This document shows, one piece after another, positions 8,293 through 16,870 of a DNA stretch of 43,823 nt. The stretch covers positions 1 to 43,823 of the forward strand of contig PARB01000072.1 in assembly GCA_002709505.1 (NCBI GenBank). The letters are read 5' to 3'. The notes under the pieces are model-generated. The model worked only from the letters and a program-made list of their open reading frames with translations. It had not been told where the DNA came from and did not search any database. This DNA comes from Paracoccaceae bacterium (GTDB taxonomy: Bacteria > Pseudomonadota > Alphaproteobacteria > Rhizobiales > Stappiaceae). The position numbers and the translations under genes were made by a program. Each line of letters opens with the position of its first letter. Positions within the stretch are counted from its first letter, which is position 1.

Positions 8293-9096
8293 TCAGGGGA
8301 AGGACCAGCCGTCATGCTCGATCCGGAAGATCCGGATCGGCGCACCCGGCTGGCCGGGGTCGGCCCGCAGACGGAACACCGCCGTGTGCGGCCGCCCGAA
8401 ATTGACGATCTCGACGTTGATCGTGATCATGCCGCGAAACATCGGCTGGTCGGGATCGGGTTCCGGCTCGCTGACGCTGCCTTGAAAATCCTGCGCGCCA
8501 TAGACCGGATCCACCTGAAGCGGCTGCGAGCGTAGTGTGGCGACGACCTCGGAGGAAAAATAGGCGCCGGCGTTGGCGGGATCGAGCGGATTCCGCCCTC
8601 CCACGCGGACAAGGTCGGCGGCCTCGTAGAGCGCGCGCACGACATCCTGCGCCTCGGAAACGGGGTCGCCGCCTGCCACCGGCTGCGACGACGACGCGGA
8701 CGTATCGGCCGGCTCGTATCCCTCGCCGATCAGATAGCGCTGCGCGACCCACCCCGCCTTGGTCATGTCGGCGGAGCGCATCAAACACCAGCGCGGCGGC
8801 AAGGCATCAATCTCGGCTTCGGTCATCCGCGAAAAATGCGCCATCGTGTAGAAGGGAACGCAGGTGATGAGCTGCAGGTCCCTCTCATCATGTGCGAAGG
8901 TCCCGATCACCGGATATATCGTTCCTGGTCCCATGCGGGCATTGAGAGCGTCGCCGCGCGACACTCCGGTCACGCGCCAGGCGTCGGGCCCATGGCCGTC
9001 GATCTCGGCCCGGGCGGGCGGAGCGGCAGCCAGCACCGCACAGACGGCGATGGCTGCCGACAGCAGGAGCGGGCGATATCCTGCATGCATGATCAT
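8293..9096 (-). CDS. Secreted SH3-like domain protein in VWA operon
   Basis: The 267-residue protein begins MIMHAGYRP, has a signal peptide likely cleaved after ARA (about residue 30), and then carries a bacterial SH3-like segment: RVTGVSRGDALNARMGPG followed by YPVIGTF. SH3b domains often bind cell wall or protein partners. A linker of Ser/Asp/Pro follows, then a C-terminal beta-rich domain of about 120 residues that I do not recognise. The ATG overlaps the stop of the VWA gene by 4 bp (ATGA), giving translational coupling. The much longer upstream open frame lies inside the VWA gene and is not used. Confidence 0.82.
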   Translation of the reverse strand: MIMHAGYRPLLLSAAIAVCAVLAAAPPARAEIDGHGPDAWRVTGVSRGDALNARMGPGTIYPVIGTFAHDERDLQLITCVPFYTMAHFSRMTEAEIDALPPRWCLMRSADMTKAGWVAQRYLIGEGYEPADTSASSSQPVAGGDPVSEAQDVVRALYEAADLVRVGGRNPLDPANAGAYFSSEVVATLRSQPLQVDPVYGAQDFQGSVSEPEPDPDQPMFRGMITINVEIVNFGRPHTAVFRLRADPGQPGAPIRIFRIEHDGWSFP

Positions 9097-11387
9097 TCGA
9101 CCTCGACGATGGCGCGACCGAGAACGGACCGCCCGCTGACATCGAGATAGCGCACCTCGTACCGCCCGGCCTCGTCCGGCATGGTCAGCTGGAGAGATGT
9201 CTGATCGCCGACAGAATGCGCCGCGATCCAGCTGAAGTCCGCCTGATCGGCCCGCGCCAGCGAGATGCGCTGATCCGGGCTGCCAGCGCCTCCGGTCCAT
9301 GAGACCGTGATGGTTTCGCCGGGACTGGCCCGCGCCGGAGCACGAAGGCCCGCGCCATCGTCCAGCGGCGCATTTGCATCGACGACCTCCAGATCCACGC
9401 TGGCAAGCGTGCGGGCGCCTTCCTTCAGGACGTATCTGATCTCGTAGAGCCCCGGCGCGGCCGGCGCCTCCAGATCGCCCTCACGATTCCCACTGACGCT
9501 AATATATTTTTCGTAGGCTCCCTCTTCCGCACCGGCGGGAACGATGGTCACGTAGTCCTGCGGGTGGACAGAGACGGACCAGGTGACCCGCACGGGCGTT
9601 CCGGCCCGCACCACGTCCGGCCCCGAAAGCTCGACCTCCGCTTCCATGACCTCCACGGGCGCCGACGCCATCGTGCGCCTGCCCTCGTTCAGCACGTAGC
9701 GCACTTCGTAGAGGCCCGGCTCCGCCGGCGCGACGAGGGTCTCTTCCGACATCTCGCGCACCCGCTTGTACATCGTATAGGCGCCCTCCTCCGCACCGGC
9801 AGGCACGATGGTCACGTAGTCCTGCGGGTGGATGGAGGACGACCAGGAGACGTCGAAGGGCGCGCCTGTCGTGACGCGTGCGGGCGCGGCGATGCCGATC
9901 TCGGCCATTGTGACCTCCACGGGCGCCGACGCCATCGTGCGCTTGCCCTCGTTCAGCACGTAGCGCACCTCGTAGAGACCCGGCTCCGCAGGCGCGACCA
10001 GGGTCTCCTCGGAGCGCTCGCGCACCCGCTTGTACATCGTGTAGGCGCCCTCCTCCGCACCGGCAGGCACGATGGTCACGTAGTCCTGCGGGTGAATGGA
10101 AGACGACCAGGTGACGTCAAAGGGCGCGCCTGTCGTGACCCGCGCCGGCGCGGCGATGCCGATCTCGGCCGTTGTGACCTCCACCGGCGCCGACGCCATC
10201 GTGCGCTTGCCCTCGTTCAGCACATAGCGCACCTCGTAGAGACCCGGCTCCGCCGGCGCGACCAGCGTTTCCTCGGAGCGCTCGCGCACCCGCTTGTACA
10301 TCGTATAGGCGCCCTCCTCCGCACCGGCAGGCACGATGGTCACATAGTCCTGCGGGTGAATGGAAGACGACCAGGTGACGTCAAAGGGGGCGCCTGTCGC
10401 GACCTGCGCGGGCGCGGAAATCTCGACCTTCGCCTCCGTCACCTCGACGGGGACGGACGCCATCGTGCGCTTGGTCTTGTCGCGCACATAGCGAACCTCG
10501 TAGAGCCCGGTCTCCGCCGGCGCGACCAGGGTCTCCTCGGACTGCTCGCGCACCCGCTTGTACATCGTGTAGGCGCCCTCCTCCGCACCGGCAGGCACGA
10601 TGGTCACATAGTCCTGCGGATGAATGGAGGTCGACCAGGTGACGGTCAGGGCCGCCCCCGTCGCGACCTGCGCGGGGGCTGCAAGTCCGATGTCGACCTG
10701 CGGCTCGGGCTCGGGTTCCGCCTGCTCTTCGGCGGGTTCCAGCGGCTTGAGCTTCATGACGCTCTGGACATGCGACAGGGCATCCTTGAGCTCTGCGGCA
10801 TCGCGCGCCGGAACGAACACGCCGCCAGTGTTCTCAGCGATGCAGGCAAGGCCGGCGTGTTCCTCCTCGGTGAGGTCGAACCCGACGACATGGGCGGTGA
10901 ACTTCACCCCCTGGCGCGCCAGTTCGGCCGAGAGCGCGCAAGGGTCCGCCTGGCAGGTTTCCAATCCGTCCGAAATCAGCACGACGGTGGCCGGGGCGTC
11001 GCGGTAGGAGAGCAGCTCGGCCGCCTGCCGGATGGAGTCAGTCAGCGGCGTGCGCCCGCGCGGCATGATCCCGTTGACCGCCGAAACGAAGGCGGACCGG
11101 TCCAGCGGTCCCGGAGCGATCACGGTCTCGATGTCCGAACAGTCGCCCTCGCGGCGGTGCCCGTAGGCCATGAGGCCGACATTGGTATCCTCCGGCCATG
11201 TCCGCACGAGATCGCCCATGACGTCGCGCGCGATCTCGATCTTTGAAACGCCGTCGATCTGGCCCCACATCGAGCCGGAGGCGTCATAGACGACCATGAC
11301 GTTTTCCTCCGCGACCGCCGGTGCGCAAAGCGCCGTCGTTGCGCCGATGGTGGCGACCGCCAGCATGGCGGCGTTGAAGATTTTCAT
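9093..11387 (-). CDS. Secreted VWA-domain protein with six Ig-like repeats
   Basis: The 764-residue protein has a signal peptide (1-26), then a von Willebrand factor A domain (about 29-210) with an intact metal-ion adhesion site: Asp35-x-Ser37-x-Ser39, Thr113 in GRTPLTD and Asp140 in VLISDG. An acidic linker (EPAEEQAEPEPEPQ) leads into six beta-sandwich repeats: 231-320, 321-408, 409-496, 497-584, 585-680 and 681-764. Each carries a HPQDYVTIVPAGAEEGAY or related core; the last is the most diverged. VWA domains mediate metal-dependent protein contacts. The layout suggests an exported adhesion or scaffold protein. The start ATG has a GGGAGGGAC site; the frame continues upstream without signal peptide logic. 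Partners are likely the membrane protein encoded upstream and the SH3-like protein downstream. Confidence 0.9.
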   Translation of the reverse strand: MKIFNAAMLAVATIGATTALCAPAVAEENVMVVYDASGSMWGQIDGVSKIEIARDVMGDLVRTWPEDTNVGLMAYGHRREGDCSDIETVIAPGPLDRSAFVSAVNGIMPRGRTPLTDSIRQAAELLSYRDAPATVVLISDGLETCQADPCALSAELARQGVKFTAHVVGFDLTEEEHAGLACIAENTGGVFVPARDAAELKDALSHVQSVMKLKPLEPAEEQAEPEPEPQVDIGLAAPAQVATGAALTVTWSTSIHPQDYVTIVPAGAEEGAYTMYKRVREQSEETLVAPAETGLYEVRYVRDKTKRTMASVPVEVTEAKVEISAPAQVATGAPFDVTWSSSIHPQDYVTIVPAGAEEGAYTMYKRVRERSEETLVAPAEPGLYEVRYVLNEGKRTMASAPVEVTTAEIGIAAPARVTTGAPFDVTWSSSIHPQDYVTIVPAGAEEGAYTMYKRVRERSEETLVAPAEPGLYEVRYVLNEGKRTMASAPVEVTMAEIGIAAPARVTTGAPFDVSWSSSIHPQDYVTIVPAGAEEGAYTMYKRVREMSEETLVAPAEPGLYEVRYVLNEGRRTMASAPVEVMEAEVELSGPDVVRAGTPVRVTWSVSVHPQDYVTIVPAGAEEGAYEKYISVSGNREGDLEAPAAPGLYEIRYVLKEGARTLASVDLEVVDANAPLDDGAGLRAPARASPGETITVSWTGGAGSPDQRISLARADQADFSWIAAHSVGDQTSLQLTMPDEAGRYEVRYLDVSGRSVLGRAIVEVE
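9636..10697 (-). repeat. Tandem 264-270 bp repeats inside the VWA gene
   Basis: Four in-frame units lie head to tail: 10428-10697 (270 bp), 10164-10427, 9900-10163 and 9636-9899 (264 bp each). The two middle units differ by only scattered bases over long stretches, for example around the GTAGTCCTGCGGGTG core. Two further, much more diverged copies follow to 9096. The near-identity at DNA level implies recent duplication or ongoing gene conversion, and the units can be gained or lost without a frameshift. Confidence 0.92.
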
Positions 11388-11415
11388 GGATTGTCCCTCC
11401 CGAACGTTTTGCCCG

Positions 11416-12399
11416 TCAGGCCGGACGCGGATCGCCCGCGCCGTCTGCCTGACCACGGGCCCCGTCCAATGCACGTGCCTTGAGTTCGCGAAACTTGGCC
11501 GACATCTGCTCAAGGCGCGCATCCCATTCCGGATCCGGCTGCTGCCCCTCGATGGTCCTGAAGTAGACCTGCATCAGGCAGGCGATGGCGAAGGGCTCCA
11601 GAAGAGCCGCCTTCACGGCCCAGGCGAAGAGCAGCGCGAAGACGATGCCGCCGGCGGACCAGGCGCCCGGCATGAGGTAGACGACGAGCGCCGCGGGCGC
11701 CAACATCACCAGAAACACAACGAAGCCGAGGCCGTAGACGAAAATGGCCAGCCAGGCCGCGTTCTTCAGCATCACCTTGTAGTTCTGCCCGTAGAGGACG
11801 AGAGCCTCCTTTGCCGAGCCCCAGGGATTGGTCGAGCCGGTCCGGATGGCGTGGGCGAGAATAACCTCGTCGATAAAGCCGATCGCCACCCGCAGGAAGG
11901 CGTGGAGAATACTCGCCAGCTGCTGCGCGCCGGGGATCGGCAGGATGGTCAGGACACCCCGGACAAGCCCGGTGATCGCACCGATCACGCCCTTGATCAG
12001 CTGGTCGAGGCCGAACAGGACGCTGGTCTGGGCAAAGCGCTGCTTCACCACGTCGCTCGCATGGGAAATCTGCCGTTTCCCGCCGGGCATGGGTTTACCG
12101 TCGATGAGTTCGACCAGCACCGCGATATGCCCCGCCTTGACCACGTAAAGGATGTATTCGCGGATCCAGTACATGATCGCGCCGAAGATGCCGAAGCCGA
12201 TGGCCCCGCCCCAGAAGGTGCTCGTCGCCTGGAAGTCGGCCTCGCCGAAGCCGCCGATGCCGTAGCCGATGCCCGCCCCGGTTCCGGTCACGAGAATGTA
12301 ACCGACGGCGATGCCGAAATAGACCGCCATCCGGAAGATGATGAATGGCAGGGTCCGCATCATCATGCCCAGCGCACTGCCAATGCTGAAGTCCCACAT
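11416..12399 (-). CDS. Polytopic inner membrane protein, first gene of VWA operon
   Basis: The 327-residue protein has about seven hydrophobic segments: a glycine-rich pair near residues 25-80, a long amphipathic middle (KRQISHASDVVKQRFAQTS and a GVIGAITGLVRGVL segment), and two strong membrane helices near 215-270. The charged tail is probably cytoplasmic. I do not assign a family with certainty; the middle segment, with KQRFAQTSVLFGLDQLIKG and INPWGSA-like patterns, is reminiscent of uncharacterised DUF4013-type or transporter-like membrane proteins. The ATG has a GGAG site 9 bp upstream. It is 28 bp upstream of the VWA gene and divergent from the signalling operon at 12583. Confidence 0.75.
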   Translation of the reverse strand: MWDFSIGSALGMMMRTLPFIIFRMAVYFGIAVGYILVTGTGAGIGYGIGGFGEADFQATSTFWGGAIGFGIFGAIMYWIREYILYVVKAGHIAVLVELIDGKPMPGGKRQISHASDVVKQRFAQTSVLFGLDQLIKGVIGAITGLVRGVLTILPIPGAQQLASILHAFLRVAIGFIDEVILAHAIRTGSTNPWGSAKEALVLYGQNYKVMLKNAAWLAIFVYGLGFVVFLVMLAPAALVVYLMPGAWSAGGIVFALLFAWAVKAALLEPFAIACLMQVYFRTIEGQQPDPEWDARLEQMSAKFRELKARALDGARGQADGAGDPRPA

Positions 12400-12454
12400 A
12401 TCCGCGTCTCCGTCGTTCAGGACGCGCAGCTTATTGGCAGGCGAACCGCGGCGC

Positions 12455-12472
12455 CCCGTTCATTTGAACGGG
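12455..12472. promoter_or_regulatory. 18-bp palindrome between divergent operons
   Basis: A perfect palindrome, CCCGTTCA-TT-TGAACGGG, lies in the region between the VWA operon (minus) and the signalling operon (plus). A TATACT element follows at 12493-12498. The size and position fit a dimeric regulator site, perhaps for the LuxR-type response regulator encoded at 14894; that pairing is inference. It is not followed by a T run, so it is not a terminator. Confidence 0.45.
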
Positions 12473-12582
12473 TCTTCGCAGAAAATTCGCGTTATACTGT
12501 CGTTGATTAGCGGCGCCCGGCATCCGGCACGGCACCGGCGATGACAGGCCGCATAGGAAATCTTGCCAGGGGGACGGCGGAC

Positions 12583-13092
12583 GTGGATCGGATCATCTCG
12601 GGGATGCTGACAGCGCTTCTGGCCATGGTGTTCGCCACTGCGGCTGCCGCCGGCGCGCTGCCCCGGCCGCAGGGCCCGACCGTCCTGGAGGTGCAAGGTG
12701 CCATCGGGAAAACCAATGCGGAAGGTGCCGCCCTGTTCGACATGGAGATGTTGCAGGCGCTGCCCGTCGCGCGGCTGGAGACCTCCACGGCGGTCACCGA
12801 CGGCGTGCGCAGCTTCGAGGGCTTCTTGATGCGCGACCTGCTCGCGCATGTCGAAGCCTCCGGCAATACCGTCACCGCGACCGCGCTCAACAACTATGTG
12901 ATCGACTTCGACGCTCAGGAGTTCGAACGTTACGACGTCGTGGTCGCCTACCGCATGGACGGAGAAACGCTTCAGCCCAGCGACAAGGGACCGCTCTGGA
13001 TCGTCTACCCGCGCGACCAGCACACCGAACTTCAGGACATCCGCTACGACTATCGCTGGGTCTGGCAGCTGATGCGGCTCGAGATCAGATGA
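12583..13092 (+). CDS. Exported molybdopterin-oxidoreductase-fold protein lacking cysteine
   Basis: This ~169-residue protein has a signal peptide (hydrophobic run, cleavage near AAAAG) and then a compact domain resembling the oxidoreductase molybdopterin-binding fold (PF00174): LEVQGAIG at the start and GPLWIVYPRD and DIRYDYRWVWQLMRLEI near the end. It has no cysteine at all, so it cannot hold molybdenum through the cysteine that sulfite-oxidase-type enzymes use. The GTG start is preferred because AGGGGGA lies 9 bp before it; an in-frame ATG at 12541 has no comparable site. Its stop overlaps the kinase start by 4 bp. It probably serves as a ligand-sensing or accessory partner for the kinase (inference). 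Confidence 0.82.
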   Translation: MDRIISGMLTALLAMVFATAAAAGALPRPQGPTVLEVQGAIGKTNAEGAALFDMEMLQALPVARLETSTAVTDGVRSFEGFLMRDLLAHVEASGNTVTATALNNYVIDFDAQEFERYDVVVAYRMDGETLQPSDKGPLWIVYPRDQHTELQDIRYDYRWVWQLMRLEIR

Positions 13093-14897
13093 AGGCGTCC
13101 TGGCGCCCCCGCCTCGGCGTGGCCCTGCTCACGCTGACCATCGGCGCTTTCGCCGTCCTGACCGGGTCGTCCCTGTTGCGCATTTCGGCCATCGAACGCG
13201 ACATGCGGATCGAAGCGACGCAAAACATGCTGTGGGTGATCTCGCGGGCGCAGGTGGCGGCTCTCGAACTCAGCACCGCCAGCATTGTCCGCGAACAGGG
13301 CAAGATCGACCAATCCGCCCTGAAACGGCATCACAACGTCTTCCTGAGCCGGCTGGCCGTGCTTGGCGACGGACCGCAACGCCGGCGGATGGAGGACCTG
13401 GGATTTGCCAGCGTACTCGACGAACTGCATGGAAATCTCGCCGAAATCGACAGGCTGATCGCCAACTTCGATCCGGAAAACGCGCAAGGGCTGCGCGACC
13501 TTCTGCAGCCCTATTCGTCCTCGCTGGACCGGGCGTCCAACAAGGCCATGATCGCCGAATGGGACGCGCTAGGCAGCAAGCTGGACAGTTCGCGCGACCA
13601 ACTTTGGCATCTTGTCGTCTCGATGGTCGGAATCGCCCTGGCCGGGGCCGCCCTTTGCGTGCACCTTCTGCTGGCGACGCGGGAGGCGAACCGCCGCATG
13701 CGGCTCCTGGGCAAGGAAAAGGCGTTTTCGGAACTGCTCATCGCCTCCAGCGGCGAAGCCATCATTGCGGTGGACCGCGACCGGCGCTGCACGGTCTGGA
13801 ACGAGGCGGCCGAACGGCTGTTCGATGTGCCCGCCCGAAAAACAATCGGCCTCCCGCTGAGCGAGATTTCCGGCTTTTTTCAGATCGACCGGATCGGGCA
13901 GGCCATCGGAACGTCCTTCGGCGGGCAGCCCGCAACCTTGCTGGACCAGCCATTCTTCCGTCAGGGCGACGACGACCCGAGCTATGTGGACCTTCGGTTC
14001 TTCTCCTTGCGCGAGGGTGCGCGGATCATCGGATCAATCCTGCTGATCTCCGACGTAACCGAGCAACGCGCGGCGCAGCGCCAGATCGCGGATCACCGCA
14101 ATCACCTGGAACAGCTCGTCCGGGCACGAACGGAAGAGCTCGATGCAGCCCTCAACCGCGAACGCGCGACGGCGGAGCTCTACCGCAACTTCGGAGCCAT
14201 GATCTCGCACCAGTTCCGCACCCCGCTTGCAATCGTCGATTCAGCGCTGCAGCGCCTGATGCGGCGCAGCCGCCGCCTGACACCCGCCGAGGTGGTCGAG
14301 CGAAGCGAACGGGCGCGCCAGGCGATCGCGCGCATGACCGGTCTCATCGAAAGCACGCTCGATGCCGCAAGGCTGGATGCCGGGCAGATGGAAATCCGCA
14401 CCACGACATGCGATTTCGCTCAGATCGCCGCCGACGTCTGCGCCCGACAGCGCGAACAGACGCCGGAGAGACCGCTTCGGCTCGACCTGCCCGAGGAGGG
14501 CCCCGCCCTTGCCTTTTGCGATCCCGTTCACGCAGAGAACATTCTGGTCAACCTGCTGTCCAACGCGGTCAAATACTCGCCGCCCGACACGGCGGTCGAT
14601 CTGACTGTGACAGCAGAGGACAACCAAGTGCGCTGCGCCGTCGGCAACGCCGGCCGCATCGACTGTGCGACGGAGCGCGAAGCCATTTTCGAGCGCTATT
14701 TTCGCGGCAGCAACGCAGAGGGCCGGCCAGGGATCGGCATCGGCCTCTATATGTCTCGCACCCTGGCACGCATGCAGGGCGGCGATGTCCTCCTCGACGC
14801 CGGCGACAACAGCCGGATCACCTTCACCCTCGTTCTTCCGCGAGCGCAAGACGAGGAAGAGGCCCACCCATCCTCGCGCCTGCAGGAGACCGCATGA
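13089..14897 (+). CDS. Membrane PAS-sensor histidine kinase
   Basis: The 602-residue kinase has an N-terminal membrane helix (about 10-31), a periplasmic helical region to about 172, a second helix (about 174-196), a PAS domain (about 210-325, with AIIAVDRDRRCTVWNEAA), a short coiled coil, a dimerisation/phosphoacceptor domain with His374 in MISHQFRTPL, and an ATPase domain with N box LVNLLSNAVKYS and G box GIGIGLYMSRTLA. It overlaps the upstream molybdopterin-fold gene and the downstream response regulator gene by 4 bp each, so the three are translationally coupled. The periplasmic region is probably the site where the upstream exported protein reports to the kinase (inference). Signal unknown. 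Confidence 0.93.
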   Translation: MKASWRPRLGVALLTLTIGAFAVLTGSSLLRISAIERDMRIEATQNMLWVISRAQVAALELSTASIVREQGKIDQSALKRHHNVFLSRLAVLGDGPQRRRMEDLGFASVLDELHGNLAEIDRLIANFDPENAQGLRDLLQPYSSSLDRASNKAMIAEWDALGSKLDSSRDQLWHLVVSMVGIALAGAALCVHLLLATREANRRMRLLGKEKAFSELLIASSGEAIIAVDRDRRCTVWNEAAERLFDVPARKTIGLPLSEISGFFQIDRIGQAIGTSFGGQPATLLDQPFFRQGDDDPSYVDLRFFSLREGARIIGSILLISDVTEQRAAQRQIADHRNHLEQLVRARTEELDAALNRERATAELYRNFGAMISHQFRTPLAIVDSALQRLMRRSRRLTPAEVVERSERARQAIARMTGLIESTLDAARLDAGQMEIRTTTCDFAQIAADVCARQREQTPERPLRLDLPEEGPALAFCDPVHAENILVNLLSNAVKYSPPDTAVDLTVTAEDNQVRCAVGNAGRIDCATEREAIFERYFRGSNAEGRPGIGIGLYMSRTLARMQGGDVLLDAGDNSRITFTLVLPRAQDEEEAHPSSRLQETA

Positions 14898-15565
14898 CCG
14901 GCCGTGGCAAGGATCCGCAAGTCCGTTGGAGCATTCTTTGTGTCGAGGATGAACCGGACCTGCGTCGCGATATCGCCGAGGAGCTTTCGGAAGCCGGATA
15001 CGCCGTCCTGGAGGCAAGCGACGGACGGCAGGCACTCGATCTGCTGGGAACCTCCAGCCCGGACCTGATCCTGTGCGACATTTCCATGCCGGGTCTCAGT
15101 GGCTACGACGTCCTGAGCGCCGTCCGTGCCAAGGGGCCGGACCATGCGGAAACGCCATTCGTCTTCCTCTCGGCATTGGGGGATCCGCGCGAGATCGTCG
15201 AGGGAAAGCGCCTTGGCGCCGACGACTACCTCGTCAAGCCGATCGACTACGACCTCCTGCTTGCGACCGTCGACGCGCGGTTGCGTCAGGTCGCGCGCAT
15301 CCGCTCGGTGCATGAGGCACATCGGTCCGCGCCCAGGCCCGACCCTCTCGACGTCTCGAAGCGCCACGGCCTGACGAAGGCGGAAGCGCGGGTTGCCGTG
15401 GCGCTCACCGAAGGAAAAACGCTGGCGGAGGTCGCGCGCTCCTCCGGCGTGTCGCGCACCACGATTGCCTACCACCTTCGCAACATCTTCCAGAAGACCG
15501 GCGTCAACAGGCAAACCGAACTGATTTCCCTGCTGCTTGGCGGCCCCGGCACCGAACGGACCTGA
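14894..15565 (+). CDS. LuxR/NarL-type response regulator
   Basis: The 223-residue protein has a receiver domain (about 12-130) with acidic residues in CVEDEPD, phosphoacceptor Asp62 in LILCDISMPG and the conserved Lys115 in YLVKPID. A C-terminal LuxR-type helix-turn-helix (about 158-216) contains LAEVARSSGVSRTTIAYHLR. It is the cognate regulator of the kinase encoded just upstream, with an ATGA overlap. Targets are not known; the palindrome at 12455 is one candidate. A 16-bp palindrome, ATCGCCGC/GCGGCGAT, straddles the convergent junction just after the gene (15589-15604). Confidence 0.93.
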   Translation: MTGRGKDPQVRWSILCVEDEPDLRRDIAEELSEAGYAVLEASDGRQALDLLGTSSPDLILCDISMPGLSGYDVLSAVRAKGPDHAETPFVFLSALGDPREIVEGKRLGADDYLVKPIDYDLLLATVDARLRQVARIRSVHEAHRSAPRPDPLDVSKRHGLTKAEARVAVALTEGKTLAEVARSSGVSRTTIAYHLRNIFQKTGVNRQTELISLLLGGPGTERT

Positions 15566-15603
15566 GGTTGCTTAGTGCCGCAAGGCGAATCGCCGCGCGG
15601 CGA

Positions 15604-15999
15604 TCATCCCTGCCGCGACGCGGAATAGACGGAAGAATACCAGGCGATCAGCGCGGCCGGGATCGAGATCAGGCCGTACTGCCAGGAGATATCGTCAAGG
15701 CCGCCCTCGAAGAGAGATATCTCAAGCGCGATCGCAACCATCTGGATAGCGGCGACAAACAGCACCAGCGACGGAAGCGGCTTCAACTTGAGTATCGCGA
15801 CCACCGCAAGCAGGACCGCTCCGCCCGGAAGCGCGACAAACAGCGCAACCAGGAAGCTGAGAGCCGCGATATAGACGAGTTCCAATCCGATCGAGCGGGC
15901 GGCAATCGCGACAAGCCCTGCATGGGCCAGGGCCGCAAAAACCGACACCGCGACAGCGGCCGGGAACAGACGACGAAAAAGCGGGGCCGCGTCACGCAT
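15604..15999 (-). CDS. Small four-helix membrane protein, unknown
   Basis: The 131-residue protein has four hydrophobic segments (about 12-34, 40-62, 66-90 and 105-124) with few charged residues and no recognised motif. It is convergent with the response regulator gene and has no obvious operon partner. The codon pattern and the hydrophobic profile support it as a real gene. I do not assign a family. Confidence 0.62.
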   Translation of the reverse strand: MRDAAPLFRRLFPAAVAVSVFAALAHAGLVAIAARSIGLELVYIAALSFLVALFVALPGGAVLLAVVAILKLKPLPSLVLFVAAIQMVAIALEISLFEGGLDDISWQYGLISIPAALIAWYSSVYSASRQG

Positions 16000-16311
16000 G
16001 GTGTCTCACGTGTCCTTCCAGATTGCCCGCTCCTCGGCATCGCCCGCGCGGACAGGCCGGATGCTCCGACCTCCAAAGGACACTTATAAGGGGCAATCCG
16101 GTCGGGTGCTCGCGTTCATGAGGCAAACGCGGTTTTTTTCCGTGTAGTCGATCACTCAAGACCTCGAACCCTCACAAGACCCGGAATTCGGGACGCAAAG
16201 GATACGACAAGGAGACTTCACCGGAGACCCGGAACCGGCACACTTCACTCAGCGCACCGCGATGCCGGAGCGTCCGCGCCGGCGACAACGAAATTTGATC
16301 GCTTGGGAAAA
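16000..16311. other. Gene-free stretch before tRNA-Ser
   Basis: I see no gene, hairpin terminator or repeat that I can support in these 312 bp. The short open frames lack coding character and ribosome sites. A T-rich element (GCGGTTTTTTTCC, about 16129-16141) is the only notable feature. Confidence 0.5.
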
Positions 16312-16401
16312 TGGCGGAGAGAGAGGGATTCGAACCCTCGGAACGCTTGCGCGCTCAACGGTTTTCGAGACCGCCCCGTTCGACCACTCCGGCACCTCTC
16401 C
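16312..16401 (-). tRNA. tRNA-Ser (CGA)
   Basis: The reverse complement starts GGAGAGGTGCCGGAGTGG and ends TCTCTCCGCCA with the CCA encoded. The anticodon arm GCGGT-CTCGAAA-ACCGT gives anticodon CGA, reading UCG. The long variable arm (GAGCGCGCAAGCGTTC) and 90-nt length fit a class II serine tRNA. It stands alone, oriented opposite to the rplU operon. Confidence 0.96.
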
Positions 16402-16558
16402 GCAAACGTCTGGCGATGTGGTCGCGACGTGACCGCGTACATAACGAAGAGCGCGAAGTCGCACAAGGGGGCGTCTGACGTTTTTCCCGCTTCGCGCACG
16501 CCCGGGGTGCCAGACCGTGAAACCGCCCGCGCATGCGCGTTTCCCGGTGCTGGAAGCG

Positions 16559-16586
16559 TTGACTTTCCACCGCCGATCCGTATAGT
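16559..16586 (+). promoter_or_regulatory. Probable sigma-70 promoter of rplU-rpmA
   Basis: TTGACT (16559-16564) and TATAGT (16581-16586) are separated by 16 bp, a near-consensus housekeeping promoter. It would give an untranslated leader of about 280 nt before the rplU ATG. The rest of the 16402-16870 gap has no gene; the long leader could carry L21 autoregulation, but I see no defined structure. Confidence 0.65.
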
Positions 16587-16870
16587 CGCGCTGCTTCGCG
16601 TAGGGAGTTCTGTCTCCCTTTATCGTTGCCCGAGGCTTCCGCCGCTTCCATCCACCTCGAAACCCTGGCCTTTCGGCCCGCGTTTTTTCGTGGCGAGTTG
16701 CGGCAGAGCCGGTTTCCGACGACGTTTGCGGCCGGTCGGTCGCGTGTCGCAGGGTCCGGCTTCTTCAAAGTCCCCGCCTGTCGGGGCGCCACAGGGTACG
16801 TCGCAAGCCGCTCGCCGCCAAAACGGCAAGGTGAGCGCATTCGAAGAACGAAAAGAAGGACGTGCGAGAC

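Noticed and set aside
9636-10697. Tandem repeat considered as a CRISPR array or minisatellite
   Set aside because: Units are 264-270 bp, coding, in frame and without unique spacers.
9564-11246. A 560-residue plus-strand open frame through the VWA gene
   Set aside because: It is antisense to the repeat array; its repetitive Arg/His-rich product is the mirror of the real repeats and has no start context or family resemblance.
13232-14893. Upstream extension of the response regulator frame through the kinase gene
   Set aside because: Only the part from 14894 matches a receiver domain; the extension is an out-of-frame reading of the kinase.
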